This document shows positions 17,591-26,969 of a DNA stretch of 64,000 bases, one piece after another. The position numbers and the translations under genes are program-made. The notes below the pieces were generated by a model. The model made no database searches, was not told the DNA's origin, and was given only the letters and a program-made list of their open reading frames with translations. The number at the start of each line of letters is the position of its first letter. The first letter of the stretch is position 1. The stretch comes from WHTI01 sp963826105 (GTDB lineage Bacteria > Actinomycetota > CADDZG01 > WHSQ01), in assembly GCA_963826105.1 (NCBI GenBank), contig CAWGWA010000005.1:184971-248970 (forward strand). Direction: 5' to 3'.

Positions 17591-18130
17591 GTGGGCGTGA
17601 CGCTTCAGTGGCGCAGTGAACACACCGAGCCGGAGCAACGGTTCGGAACCACCGTCGACTTCGGTGGCGGTGCTGCGCGCGGAACTGGATACATGTCGTA
17701 CTCGGAGCGAGTGGGTCCAGGCGTGGTCGTGGTGCACGATGCCTTCGGACTTCACCCGGGGGTGATCGCGTTCTGCGACGAGCTCAACCTCGAAGGCTTC
17801 ACGGTCCTGGCCCCCGATCTCTACGCTGGGCAAGTGGCGGCGACCGAGGGTGAGGCTGAGGGGCTTGCGGCGACGCTGGACGATGCTCGGGCGGCCCGCC
17901 TGATCCGTGAGGCGGCCGGCCACCTCACCGCCAACTGGCACCCTCGGGTCGGCATCGTGGGGCTGGGATCGGGAGCCGTCATCGGAGCCGCCGCGGCCGA
18001 AGGATCTTCGCCCGATGCCTTCGTGGCCTGGGGCGCCGAGATCGAGACGGGCGCCCCGCTTCTGTGCCTCGATGCGGCCTCAGCGACGTCCGAAGACATC
18101 GTCGACTTCCTCCTCTACAACCTCTCTTGA
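17591..18130 (+). CDS. Dienelactone hydrolase-like protein lacking the nucleophile
   Basis: About 180 residues resembling the N-terminal two thirds of dienelactone hydrolase: VVVVHDAFGLHPGVIAFCDELN, then GFTVLAPDLYAG. In active enzymes the next strand carries GFCxGG; here it reads VGLGSGAVIG, so the catalytic Cys is gone. The protein also stops about 50 residues short, before the usual catalytic His. It is probably a pseudo-enzyme. Start candidates are GTG 17591, GTG 17597, TTG 17570 or ATG 17692. Confidence 0.65.
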   Translation: MGVTLQWRSEHTEPEQRFGTTVDFGGGAARGTGYMSYSERVGPGVVVVHDAFGLHPGVIAFCDELNLEGFTVLAPDLYAGQVAATEGEAEGLAATLDDARAARLIREAAGHLTANWHPRVGIVGLGSGAVIGAAAAEGSSPDAFVAWGAEIETGAPLLCLDAASATSEDIVDFLLYNLS

Positions 18131-18200
18131 TGAAGATGCTCTTGTCCCGTGACTGGTTCGGTCCCATCATTAGGGGGCTGAATGACGATGGAGGTGCAGG

Positions 18201-18596
18201 TTGAGCGTCGATCTACGAGTCAACGTTCCCAACCGACCGGGGGCCTTGGTAGGCGCCCTTCAGGTCTTACTCGACGCGGGCGTTGAGGTCCTTGCGGCCT
18301 CGGCAGACAACCGCCCCGGCGAGCGGTGGGCGTACATCCATGTGCTCACCGATCATGCCGACGGTGCCCGCAAGGCGTTCGAAGCCGCTCAGATCGAGGT
18401 AACGGGGGAGCACGAGGTCGAACTGCGCGAGATCGAGGCTCACCGCGGCGTCCTGGTCGACCTGTTCAATGAGTACTCGAGCAAGGGCGACAACATCGAG
18501 GTCCTCTACATGGCCCCCGACGGCCGATGGGTGATCGGGACCGAGAGCATGCGCCGGGAGCGCCGCGGGCTGAGGGTGGACGAGGCCACGTATTAG
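18201..18596 (+). CDS. ACT-domain protein
   Basis: A 131-residue protein whose first ~70 residues form an ACT-like fold (VNVPNRPGALVGALQVLLDAGVEV...AYIHVLTD), a small ligand-sensing module. The remainder is a charged unknown tail. The start is TTG at 18201 with GGAGG 8 nt upstream. It is the first gene of a tight operon with the metallophosphoesterase and VOC genes. The ligand is unknown; amino acids are usual for this fold. Confidence 0.7.
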   Translation: MSVDLRVNVPNRPGALVGALQVLLDAGVEVLAASADNRPGERWAYIHVLTDHADGARKAFEAAQIEVTGEHEVELREIEAHRGVLVDLFNEYSSKGDNIEVLYMAPDGRWVIGTESMRRERRGLRVDEATY

Positions 18597-18603
18597 CTCT
18601 GTC

Positions 18604-19350
18604 GTGCGCATAGCCGTCATCGCCGACATCCACGGCAACGATGTGGCGCTTCAAGTGGTTCTGGCACACGCAGCAGGTCGCGCGGTGGACTCCTATGTGT
18701 GTCTCGGCGATGTCGCCGCTACCGGCCCCTTCCCGGTCGAGACGATCGAGCGAGTCGCGGCGCTCAATTGCCCTGTCGTGATCGGGAATACCGACGACAT
18801 CCTCCTCGGAGGCAAGGACGAGACCACGGACGACGACTTCATCGCGAGGATCCTCGAGATCGATATGTGGTGTGCTGCCGCCTTGAGCGATGTGCACCGC
18901 GCTCATATCCGCCGTTACGCGCCCACCGTGTCCCTCGCAGACGGTGCGCTGCTCGCGTTCCACGGAACGCCGGCCTCGTACGACGAGAAGATCGAGTTGG
19001 ATGCATCTGAGGAGTTCCTCGACGCGGCCCTCGATCGGGGAGCACGCGTTTATTGCGGTGGACACTGGCATTTCCAGAACCTCCGCCGTTTCGGCGACCG
19101 CTTCTACGTAAACCCCGGGAGCGTGGGAATGACCTACAACCAGACGTCGGGGGATGCTCGCCTGGTCCCCCTGGCCGACTATGCGATCGTGACGATGGAC
19201 GGCGCTGAGTTCGGGGGCGTTGAGTTCCACTGCCTCCCCTATGACCCGACGCCGTTGTTTGAAACCGCACGCGAGCGCGGTATGCCCCAACTCGAGTGGT
19301 GGCTCGGACTATGGTCGACAGAAGGAAGTCCCTCGCAGGAGGTGCAGTGA
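18604..19350 (+). CDS. Metallophosphoesterase, YfcE/MJ0936-like
   Basis: A 248-residue calcineurin-like phosphoesterase. The metal-binding motifs appear in order: IADIHGN (Asp, His), CLGDVAATGP (Asp), VIGNTDD (Asn), FHGTP (His), GGHWHFQ (His-x-His) and NPGSVG. It probably hydrolyses phosphodiesters or monophosphates in the cytosol. The GTG start lies 7 bases after the ACT gene, and its TGA overlaps the ATG of the VOC gene. Confidence 0.88.
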   Translation: MRIAVIADIHGNDVALQVVLAHAAGRAVDSYVCLGDVAATGPFPVETIERVAALNCPVVIGNTDDILLGGKDETTDDDFIARILEIDMWCAAALSDVHRAHIRRYAPTVSLADGALLAFHGTPASYDEKIELDASEEFLDAALDRGARVYCGGHWHFQNLRRFGDRFYVNPGSVGMTYNQTSGDARLVPLADYAIVTMDGAEFGGVEFHCLPYDPTPLFETARERGMPQLEWWLGLWSTEGSPSQEVQ

Positions 19351-19754
19351 TGACGGCCCCCAATATGTTCCCGTTCCTTCGGTACCGCAACGCCCGGAAA
19401 GCGATCGAGTGGCTCGGGCTCGCATTCGGTTTCGAGGTTCATTCGTTGATGGATGCCGAGGACGGCACCGTGGCTCACGCCGAGCTCAAGCTCGGTCCAG
19501 GGATCATCATGGTGGGCGAGGCTCGCGACGACGCTCTCGGGGTTAAGTCACCGAACGATCTTGATGCCGTTACCGGTGGGATCTACGTCTACGTCGAGGA
19601 CATCGACGCGCACTACGCACGAGCGAGCAAGCACGGTGCCGAGATGGTCTTCGATATCGCCGACATGGACTACGGCGCGCGGGAGTACACCGCACGCGAT
19701 CTCGAGGGCCATCTGTGGAGCTTCGGTACCTACCAGCCGGTGGTGCCCGACTAG
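19350..19754 (+). CDS. VOC/glyoxalase-fold protein
   Basis: A 134-residue vicinal-oxygen-chelate protein (PhnB/bleomycin-resistance-like) with two betaalphabeta modules: PFLRYRNARKAIEWLGLAFG, AHAELKLGPGIIMVGE and YTARDLEGHLWSFG. The start at 19350 overlaps the phosphoesterase stop; an upstream in-frame ATG at 19296 is inside that gene. Its TAG and the stop of the convergent GNAT gene share CTAG. Confidence 0.8.
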   Translation: MTAPNMFPFLRYRNARKAIEWLGLAFGFEVHSLMDAEDGTVAHAELKLGPGIIMVGEARDDALGVKSPNDLDAVTGGIYVYVEDIDAHYARASKHGAEMVFDIADMDYGAREYTARDLEGHLWSFGTYQPVVPD

Positions 19755-20170
19755 TCACCGATCTTGTTGAGCCACTTGCCGACGACCATCGACATGCCTT
19801 CGCGCTCTTCTTTGAACCCGAGACTTCGGTAGAGCTCGGCGGCATGTTCGGTGAACAGGGCAACGTGCTGGCCGGGGACAAGTTCGACGAGGCGGACGAC
19901 CATCTCGCGCGCGATCCCTCTGCGCCGGTGGGAGCTCGCGGTCCAGACGTCGATCAGATAGGCGTTGCACACCTGATCCGACAGTAGCCGGGCGCTACCG
20001 ACGCAGCGCTCCCCGTCCCACACGAACGAAACGGCGAACGAATTGGCGAACGAGGTCCGTAGCTGGTCTGGCGTGCGCCCGTTGTCGAAGTCATCGGCTG
20101 CGAGATCCTGCTTCAGACCCGACCAATCGACCCCGTCCGCCGTCATCCTGACCTCGATCGCGTCGTCCAT
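19751..20170 (-). CDS. GNAT-family N-acetyltransferase
   Basis: A 139-residue acetyltransferase. CoA-binding motif A is IDVWTASSHRRRGIAREMVVRL, and the C-terminal part has ELYRSLGFKEEREGMS. The start MDDAIEVRM at 20170 is chosen because it follows the ycaQ-like stop by 2 bases. A longer frame back to 20242 lies inside that gene. The acceptor is unknown. Confidence 0.8.
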   Translation of the reverse strand: MDDAIEVRMTADGVDWSGLKQDLAADDFDNGRTPDQLRTSFANSFAVSFVWDGERCVGSARLLSDQVCNAYLIDVWTASSHRRRGIAREMVVRLVELVPGQHVALFTEHAAELYRSLGFKEEREGMSMVVGKWLNKIGD

Positions 20171-20172
20171 CC

Positions 20173-21384
20173 TTAGTCCTTGAACGCGGGGCGCCAACTG
20201 GGGGCGATGTTCCCGTAGGTGATGGAAGTGGCGCCCTGCCACACGGCTATGGATTCGATCGCCTTACGGGTCCGGCGGGCGATCGCAAGGTTCCCTTCGG
20301 CCCACTCCTCGGTGTGGACGGCGTTCACGACGAGTGTGTTCGTGGCGCGATCGATCTTCGGGTCGATCCGACCGGCAAGTCGGTCGCCGTCGAGGATCGA
20401 GAGCACGTAGTAGCCGTACTTCCGTTTGGCCTTCGGTACGTAGATCTCGAGGCGGAACTCGAAGTCGAACATCGACTCGGTTCGGGCGCGGTCGCGGATG
20501 AGATTGTCGAAGGGAGACAACAGGGTCGTACGGCCCCGCCAACCCTTGGCGGTCGCGTCGATGAGGTCGAGGGCCTCCGTGAGCATGTACCACCGACCCG
20601 GCAGTTCCTTTATCGCAACCTCGGTGACTATGCCTCTCTTGACCAGCGATGCGAGGACCTTCGGTAGATCCGGGTACTGACCCTCGATGAAGTGCCGGGA
20701 GATGTGCTGCATGGTCGCGATCCCGAGGGCGCGTAGGGAGTAGACCGTTGCCTGCTCGACCGCAGTCTTGTGCGGCAAGCGTTGGGATCGAACCTCGGGG
20801 GGGAACCAGAGATCCGAGCGAGCCCACACCCGCTCGACTCCCTGGCGCCCGGCGATCATGATCTTCCCTTGGATCCACATGAAGTCGAGCAGCCTCGTGA
20901 TCGTCTGGTTAGCGTTCCAGCCGCTCGATTCCCAGCCCTTCATCGAGTCGTGGGTGAGCTCTTTGGCTCTCTTCGGTCCGGATTTCAACTCGCGAAGGAC
21001 TTGCCGCTGGGCCGGCTTGTGCTCGTCCATCCATGCGGAGACTTCGGCCCCCCATTTTCCGCTATGGCCCGGCCAGCGCTTCATGCGGTGTGCATGGATC
21101 GGATAGTCCTCGGTAAGCACCAGCGACGCCGCGTGGGCCCAGTAGCTGAACATCGAGCGATCCTGGAACAGAACGCGATCGAGTTCCGCAGTATCGAAGG
21201 CACCGAGTCGGCTGAAGAGAACCAGCAACTGGGTTCGCGCAACCGCGTTGATGGGATCGAACTGGATACATCGAAGCCGTGCGGCTACACCCATGACATC
21301 CCTCTCGCGGCGCTCCGCCGCTAGTCCCTGCGCGTCGACCGCGATCCGCCTCGCTTGCTTCAAGCTGACATCCGGGACGATCAC
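20173..21384 (-). CDS. YcaQ/AlkX-like winged-helix DNA glycosylase
   Basis: A 403-residue HTH_42 protein. The family motif RCIQFDPINAVARTQLLVLFSRLG is followed by the characteristic YWAHAASL, a winged-helix repeat region, and the C-terminal LLSPFDNLIRDRARTESMFDFEFRLEIYVP motif (read in parts). Relatives such as E. coli YcaQ unhook DNA interstrand crosslinks. It starts with GTG, overlapping the FUSC stop by 4 bases (GTGA). Confidence 0.86.
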   Translation of the reverse strand: MIVPDVSLKQARRIAVDAQGLAAERRERDVMGVAARLRCIQFDPINAVARTQLLVLFSRLGAFDTAELDRVLFQDRSMFSYWAHAASLVLTEDYPIHAHRMKRWPGHSGKWGAEVSAWMDEHKPAQRQVLRELKSGPKRAKELTHDSMKGWESSGWNANQTITRLLDFMWIQGKIMIAGRQGVERVWARSDLWFPPEVRSQRLPHKTAVEQATVYSLRALGIATMQHISRHFIEGQYPDLPKVLASLVKRGIVTEVAIKELPGRWYMLTEALDLIDATAKGWRGRTTLLSPFDNLIRDRARTESMFDFEFRLEIYVPKAKRKYGYYVLSILDGDRLAGRIDPKIDRATNTLVVNAVHTEEWAEGNLAIARRTRKAIESIAVWQGATSITYGNIAPSWRPAFKD

Positions 21385-22487
21385 TCGAGCCCGATCGCCT
21401 TATCGAGGGTCTGTTGAGCATCGGCCAGTGTCATCCCAGTTGCCCGCAGGAGATCGGATGCGGTGAGTCGAACCTGACCCACGACCGAACCTAGGACCAG
21501 CGCGTCGGGGTCGTCGATGACCGACGCCGCGTTCCTCATCGCCCGCACGGCAAGCTCTCTGGTTTCATGCGCATCTTCTGGATCGGCGAACTTACTCTGC
21601 AACGCGCTGACCGCGGCCGCTAAGTTCCGCACCGCCTCGACCACCGGTTCGGGCGCGGGTCCGCCGAGCCGGACCAAACCTTGCGCAGCGCGGGCGAGGA
21701 CGCGCGTATTGCGTACCGCAAGGTCGACCTGCGTAGCCGCCACCGCGTACTGTTCGAGTTGTCCCCTGGCCCGACGCCGAGGGGGTGCCAGCCGAGCGAT
21801 CCGGTGTCCTTCGCTCAGAGCGTCGTTGAACGAACGGACGTCCGTGTCAAGGTCGCGCGCGCGCCACAAAGCTTGGCTAACACCGTCGGAATCTCCGGCT
21901 TCGAGAGCATCTGCAAGCGCGTTGAGGGTTACCACGAGTTTCTTGAAAACCGGTTCAGCCGCCTTCCATACGTGGGTTCTCGGATCGAAAGGGAACAGCA
22001 CGTGACTGACGATCAGGGCGACTCCGCCTCCCACGAGGGCGTCAAGGAACCAGGTGGGCGCGATCCCACTCGGAGGATCGAGGATGACCACGAGGATCGC
22101 CGAGATCCCCGCTTGGGTGACCAGGAGAGGACCTCCGCCGAGGAAGATCGCGACGACCATCGAGATCGCTCCGATGACGGCGAGTTGCCATGCCCCCCGG
22201 CCGATCCCTCGAGCCAGGAATTCGGCGATGGCCAGACCGAGCGCCACTCCAAGGACAATCTCGATGGCGCGGCGGGGATGTTGACCGCGGACGGTTCCGA
22301 GGATGACGACGGCGGTCAGGGCGGCGAAGATCGGCCGCTCGTGCCCGATGACCTCGCTTGAGATCAGGTAGCCGATGCCCGCGGAGCCGGCGCTCTGGAG
22401 AACGGGAGGCAGGTCATTTTTCACCTGCCCCAGGCGCTCCCTCAGGGCAACGCCCCGCCAGCCCTCGTCCCCGCCCGCAGTGGTCAT
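21381..22487 (-). CDS. FUSC-family membrane protein (aromatic acid exporter-like)
   Basis: A 368-residue protein with six N-terminal membrane spans (about residues 28-165) and a helical cytosolic half. The first half has IGHERPIFAALTAVVILG and RAIEIVLGVALGLA motifs of the FUSC/ArAE family, which includes p-hydroxybenzoate efflux proteins. It probably exports small acids. It is leaderless (TAACCT, 6 nt, ATG) and co-translated with the ycaQ-like gene. Confidence 0.8.
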   Translation of the reverse strand: MTTAGGDEGWRGVALRERLGQVKNDLPPVLQSAGSAGIGYLISSEVIGHERPIFAALTAVVILGTVRGQHPRRAIEIVLGVALGLAIAEFLARGIGRGAWQLAVIGAISMVVAIFLGGGPLLVTQAGISAILVVILDPPSGIAPTWFLDALVGGGVALIVSHVLFPFDPRTHVWKAAEPVFKKLVVTLNALADALEAGDSDGVSQALWRARDLDTDVRSFNDALSEGHRIARLAPPRRRARGQLEQYAVAATQVDLAVRNTRVLARAAQGLVRLGGPAPEPVVEAVRNLAAAVSALQSKFADPEDAHETRELAVRAMRNAASVIDDPDALVLGSVVGQVRLTASDLLRATGMTLADAQQTLDKAIGLE

Positions 22488-22493
22488 CCCGCG

Positions 22494-22499
22494 AGGTTA
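22494..22499 (-). promoter_or_regulatory. Leaderless -10 (TAACCT) for the FUSC gene
   Basis: TAACCT on the minus strand, 6 nt before the ATG at 22487. Confidence 0.6.
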
Positions 22500-22603
22500 C
22501 CGGCGGGAGCGGTGAGCGGGGAGGGGTGATCAGCAGGAAGGAGTTCGAGCTGGGGTGCCGAAACCGTATCCGTAGACCTAAACCTGCCTACTGGAGGAGT
22601 CTG

Positions 22604-24160
22604 ATGAGGAAGTCTGTGGCCTTCGTGGCCGCCATTGCGCTTGCTGCAGCCTTGCTGACGCCGGTATCGGCGATCGCGGCTGCGGAGCACAGCGCCGAGG
22701 ACGTCGTTGTCGTCAGCGATGCCGACGGAACCGAGATCGCCATCACCGTCTTTCGACCGGCGGGTACCTCCAATTCCAAGCCGGTTCCCGTGATCCTTCA
22801 CAGCCATGGCTGGGGTGGAAGCCGGACCGCGACCATCGGCGGCGAGGTCGAAGCCTTCCTAGACGCCGGACTTGGGGTCGTGAGCATCGACCAACGAGGC
22901 CACGGCGCGAGCGGGGGCCAGGCGAACGTGCAGGACCCCGAGCTCGAGACCGAAGACATCGACAGCGTCATCGACTACATCGCCGGGTTGTCCTGGGTCG
23001 AGAAGAACGTGGATGCCTCGGGCCGCAAGATCGCGGCTGACCCCGTGCTCGGCGCGATCGGCGGAAGCTATGGCGGCGGTTACCAGACGATGTCCGCGCT
23101 CGACGAGATCGCAGAGGAAGGCAGCACGCGCTTCGATGCGCTGGCCCCCGAGATCACCTGGTTCGACCTCAACGAGAGCCTCGCTCCTCAAGCGGTTCCC
23201 CGAACGGCATGGACCTCGGTCCTGTTCGCCGCCGGTGCGGCGATGGTCCCGCAGTACATCCAGGAGGCGTTCGCCTGGGGCGCCGTTACCGGGCAATGGC
23301 CCGACGGCACCGTTCTCGGCACGCCGACCGAAGGTGTCCCGGATCTCGCCAGTGAGTTCGCACGTCACGCGCCGCGACACTTCTCTGACCAGGGGATCAA
23401 GCTGAACGTCCCCATGCTGCAGCGACAGGGTTCGTCAGACAACCTGTTCAACCTCAACCAGGGCCTCCACATCTTCCGCGACGCCCTCACGAGGAAGGCG
23501 CGCTCCAAGAGCCTCTTCGTCGCCTACAACGGCGGCCACGCATTGCCGAACGCGATGCCTGTCGGAACTGCCGGCGGCACCGACGCATGCTCGGGTGACT
23601 GGACCGCGCTGCGGATCGCCTTCTTCAAGCAGGTCTTCGCCGGGAAGAACCCGTCTTCGTTGCTCCCCGGTCGTTACAACTTCACCAACGTTGACGGGGC
23701 GAAGTGCTTCAGCTTCAACTCGACCGACAATGTACGGATCGATGTCGATGAGGATCTAGAGGCCGGCGGCGGCAACTCGCTGCCCGTGCCCGTTGGTGCG
23801 GGAGCTCCTATCAGCCTGCCGCTCTCGGCCGGCCCGATCACCGTCGCCGGGATCCCCAAGCTGAATGGCGTAATCGACACGGTTGTGCCGGACTCGAGGA
23901 TCTTCTTCGGGCTCAGCATGGGAACGACCCCCGCGGACGCGCAGGTGATCCAGAACAACCTGATGCCGCTGCGGCGAACGCTTCCCGGGACCGGTTCTAA
24001 GTTCTCGATCGAGTTGCCGGGCGTCGCGGTAGAGGTGCCCGAGGGACAGACGCTCTACCTGACCATCACCCCTGTCTCGGACATGTATGCCGCGCACGGA
24101 AGCCGCGCACCCGGTGCGGCCGTACTGACCGGCTTGAAGCTGTTTCTGCCGACGCTCTAG
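22604..24160 (+). CDS. Secreted CocE/S15-like hydrolase
   Basis: A 518-residue exported alpha/beta hydrolase. Signal peptide residues 1-26 (ALAAALLTPVSAIAA) are followed by LHSHGWGGS (oxyanion), DQRGHGASGG, and the nucleophile elbow GGSYGGGYQ. A late Asn-Gly-Gly-His-Ala probably gives the catalytic His. A C-terminal jelly-roll-like domain (X-Pro dipeptidyl-peptidase C-type) follows. The ATG at 22604 has GGAGG upstream; the frame stays open to 22358, but the signal peptide fixes this start. The stop is interlocked with that of the next gene (CTAG). Confidence 0.82.
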   Translation: MRKSVAFVAAIALAAALLTPVSAIAAAEHSAEDVVVVSDADGTEIAITVFRPAGTSNSKPVPVILHSHGWGGSRTATIGGEVEAFLDAGLGVVSIDQRGHGASGGQANVQDPELETEDIDSVIDYIAGLSWVEKNVDASGRKIAADPVLGAIGGSYGGGYQTMSALDEIAEEGSTRFDALAPEITWFDLNESLAPQAVPRTAWTSVLFAAGAAMVPQYIQEAFAWGAVTGQWPDGTVLGTPTEGVPDLASEFARHAPRHFSDQGIKLNVPMLQRQGSSDNLFNLNQGLHIFRDALTRKARSKSLFVAYNGGHALPNAMPVGTAGGTDACSGDWTALRIAFFKQVFAGKNPSSLLPGRYNFTNVDGAKCFSFNSTDNVRIDVDEDLEAGGGNSLPVPVGAGAPISLPLSAGPITVAGIPKLNGVIDTVVPDSRIFFGLSMGTTPADAQVIQNNLMPLRRTLPGTGSKFSIELPGVAVEVPEGQTLYLTITPVSDMYAAHGSRAPGAAVLTGLKLFLPTL

Positions 24161-24612
24161 GGCTTCACCGTCATCATGAAGATGGCACTCAGCAGCACCA
24201 GTGTGTCGATCCGGGCAATCATGAGGAATCGTTGTGTCGCGGCTTTGATCTCTGGCGCCGCGGGCCCCTTCTCCTGAACGAGGGTGGCCAGCTTGGCAGC
24301 CTGGGGGCCGAGGACGGCTGCACCGACGACGGTTGTAACCACGACGGCGACGATCCCGTAAACGACGAAGGGCTCTTCCCAGGGGATACCGGCGTCGGCG
24401 ACCATCCAGATGCCGCTCGCGAGGACCAATATCGACGCGGGCATGAAAACCTTCGTGCCGACGTCCGCGGTGTGCTGTCCATAGGCGGCCGAAGCGACCG
24501 CGTCGTTCGCCGCCGCGAAACGGCCACCGACGACCTGAAGCAGGATGGAGCCTCCGACCCAAACGACCACCGAGGTGATGTGAACGAACAGCAGGATCTC
24601 GAACAGGTCCAT
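24157..24612 (-). CDS. DUF2269-like four-helix membrane protein
   Basis: A 151-residue integral membrane protein with four spans. The first has FVHITSVVVWVGGSILLQV, the His/Trp-Gly-Gly pattern of DUF2269 and CopD-like families. A GGGAGGG-type ribosome site lies upstream of the ATG. Function unknown. It is convergent with the secreted hydrolase, sharing CTAG at 24157-24160. Confidence 0.75.
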   Translation of the reverse strand: MDLFEILLFVHITSVVVWVGGSILLQVVGGRFAAANDAVASAAYGQHTADVGTKVFMPASILVLASGIWMVADAGIPWEEPFVVYGIVAVVVTTVVGAAVLGPQAAKLATLVQEKGPAAPEIKAATQRFLMIARIDTLVLLSAIFMMTVKP

Positions 24613-24690
24613 GCGCCCTCCCTTGGCTACATTCCGGCGTGCCGCTAGGTACGGTCCCCCAAAGGGGAGGTCAAGTCAACGTCCAACGGT

Positions 24691-25209
24691 CTAGCGGCCT
24701 CGCTTGGCTGCAAGGCGGTACTCGTAGCCCATTAGGAAAACGTCGGGATCGGGATACCAATCTCGGGCGGGAGCCCGGACGAATCCCATGTCCTCGTAGA
24801 GGTGGCGGGCCGTGACCGACGAGCCCATCGTGTGAAGGACGATCGCTCGGAAACCATCGACACGGGCACGATCGATGCACGCCTGCGTCAAAGCGCGTCC
24901 CACGCCCTGGGCCTGGGCTCCCGCGGCGACCGCCAGCATCCTGATCCCCGCGACGTCCGCGTCCTCGAACTCGGCGTACTTACCCAGACCGGGAACGTAG
25001 AGGACACAACCGAGCGGTTCTGTATCGAAGGCGGCGAGGAGCACGGCCTCGGCGGCTCGGTCGGAGACGTCTCTCAGGGTTTCGAGGTAGTCGTCACCGA
25101 GGTTGCTTAGCGAGTTGGGATCGCTCTTGGGGTCGAGCCCCCGATAGGCGTCGACGGTGATGTTCCCGAGCGCCCCGTACTCCTCGGGACGGGCTTCCCG
25201 GATCTCCAT
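24691..25209 (-). CDS. GNAT-family N-acetyltransferase
   Basis: A 172-residue acetyltransferase. Motif A is IRMLAVAAGAQAQGVGRALTQAC, followed by IVLHTMGSS and HLYEDMGFVRAP. The ATG directly follows the biotin carboxylase stop with no gap, so it is the second gene of that operon. It may have nothing to do with carboxylation; the acceptor is unknown. Confidence 0.82.
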   Translation of the reverse strand: MEIREARPEEYGALGNITVDAYRGLDPKSDPNSLSNLGDDYLETLRDVSDRAAEAVLLAAFDTEPLGCVLYVPGLGKYAEFEDADVAGIRMLAVAAGAQAQGVGRALTQACIDRARVDGFRAIVLHTMGSSVTARHLYEDMGFVRAPARDWYPDPDVFLMGYEYRLAAKRGR

Positions 25210-26950
25210 CTATCGGATGACGGCGATAACGGCGCCGGTCTCGACCGTATGCCCGGCTTCGACCTTGAGCTCTTCGACCGTGCCGTCGGCGTGGGACAGG
25301 ATCGAGTTCTCCATCTTCATCGCCTCGAGGACGCAGACCGGTGTCGCCGACCTTGACCTGATCGCCCTTCTTGACCATGACCTTGACGATCGCGCCCTGC
25401 ATCGGAGCGACGAGGTTCTCTCCGGAGCCCCCGGCCGCAGTACCGATCTTCGGGGGCTTGGGCTTCGTACGTTCGACGATCGCGTCGAGCTTCTCGCGCG
25501 CCTTGACCTGAAAGCGCTTGCCGGAGACCTCGACCGTGAACTCGCGCTCGGCGACCATGTGTTCGCCCGCCTTCGGCTTCGGTTTGGGCACGGACTTGAG
25601 GGGGCTGAGATCCATCTCCTTCTCGACCGTGCCGGTGTGATAGTCGCCGGTGACGAAACGTTCGTCGGCGAGCATGAGCCGGTGGAAGGGGATCGTCGTG
25701 CTGATTCCCTCGACCTCGTACTCATCCAGAGCGCGGAGCATCCGGCGGCGGGCCTCCTCACGGTTGCTTCCGTAGGTGATCAGTTTGGCGATCATCGGGT
25801 CGTACGCCTGCGGGACGGTGTAGTCGGGTTCGACCCCGGAGTCGACCCGCACGCCCGGGCCCGATGGCTCGTGGTACCTCCCGATGTGGCCGGGGGCCGG
25901 CATGAAGTTCTTGGCCGCGTTCTCGGCGTTGATCCGGCATTCGATCGCGTGACCCTTGAGCTGCACGTCGTCCTGGGTGAAGCCGATGTCCTCGCCCGCG
26001 GCGACGCGCAGCTGCGCGTGAACGAGGTCGATGCCCGAGACCAACTCGGTAACCGGATGCTCGACCTGGAGTCGCGTGTTCATCTCGAGGAAGTAGAAGG
26101 ACTTGTTGTCGGCGTCGAGCAGGAACTCGCACGTCCCCGCGTTCTGGTACCCGATGTTCTGGGCCAGTCGTTTGGCGGCGTCCATGATCTGCTCGCGCAC
26201 CTCGGGCTTTAGTGCGGGCGAAGGCGATTCCTCGACCAGTTTCTGATGTCGGCGTTGCAGTGAGCAGTCGCGCTCGGGGAACGAGATGACGTTTCCGTTC
26301 GCGTCGCCGAGGACCTGGATCTCGATGTGCCGGGGGCGCTCCAGGTAGCGCTCGATGTAGACCTCGGGGTTCGAGAAGTAGTTCTCGGCCTCGCGTGCGG
26401 CTCCGGTAAGGGCATCCTCGATCTCCGATTCGTCGGCGACGACCCGGAAGCCCTTCCCACCACCGCCGGCCGACGCCTTGATCGCAACCGGATAGCCGTG
26501 CTCCTTGCCGAAGATGCGAACCTCTTCGACCTCGGTCACCGGATCCTTGGTGCCGGGAACGGTCGGGACCTTCGCCTCGAGTGCCGCCTTGCGGGCCGCC
26601 ATCTTGTCGCCCATCCCATCGATGACCTCGGGGGCCGGACCGACCCACACCAGGCCCGCGTCGATCACGGCCTGGGCGAAACCGGCATTCTCGGCCAAGA
26701 ACCCATAGCCGGGGTGCACTGCCTCGGCCCCCGACTTCTTCGCCGCCTCGAGGATGTTGTCAACCACGAGGTAGGACTGCGCCGCGGGCGCCGGTCCGAC
26801 ATTGAACGCCTGGTCCGCGTAGCGGGTGTGGACCGCATCGATGTCGAGGTCCGAGTACACCGCAACGGTCTCGATATCGAGGTCCCGGCACGCGCGCATC
26901 ACCCGGACGGCGATCTCTCCACGGTTGGCAACGAGCACTCGCTTGAACAT
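25210..26950 (-). CDS. Acyl-CoA carboxylase biotin carboxylase/carrier subunit, one frameshift
   Basis: It carboxylates biotin with ATP and bicarbonate and presents it to the carboxyltransferase. The domains are a biotin carboxylase N-lobe (VLVANRGEIAVRVMRACRD), an ATP-grasp (KASAGGGGKGFRVV; FLEMNTRLQVEHPVTE), a linker, and a C-terminal lipoyl-like carrier. The frame breaks before the carrier motif. Deleting one C of the pair at 25338-25339 restores VCVLEAMKMENSILS with the biotinylated Lys, then a TAG at 25210-25212. The corrected length is 579 residues. The nearby carboxyltransferase, hydratase and HMG-CoA lyase suggest methylcrotonyl-CoA carboxylase; acetyl- or propionyl-CoA are alternatives. 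The ATG at 26950 is leaderless. Confidence 0.92.
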
Positions 26951-26957
26951 GGACGCC

Positions 26958-26964
26958 TATCCTA
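26958..26964. promoter_or_regulatory. Shared bidirectional -10 (TATCCTA) for biotin carboxylase and birA
   Basis: TATCCT (26958-26963) lies 6 nt before the birA ATG at 26970. The complementary TAGGAT (26964-26959) lies 8 nt before the carboxylase ATG at 26950. Both hexamers overlap in the same seven bases, so only one polymerase can use the site at a time. Confidence 0.55.
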
Positions 26965-26969
26965 CGCAG

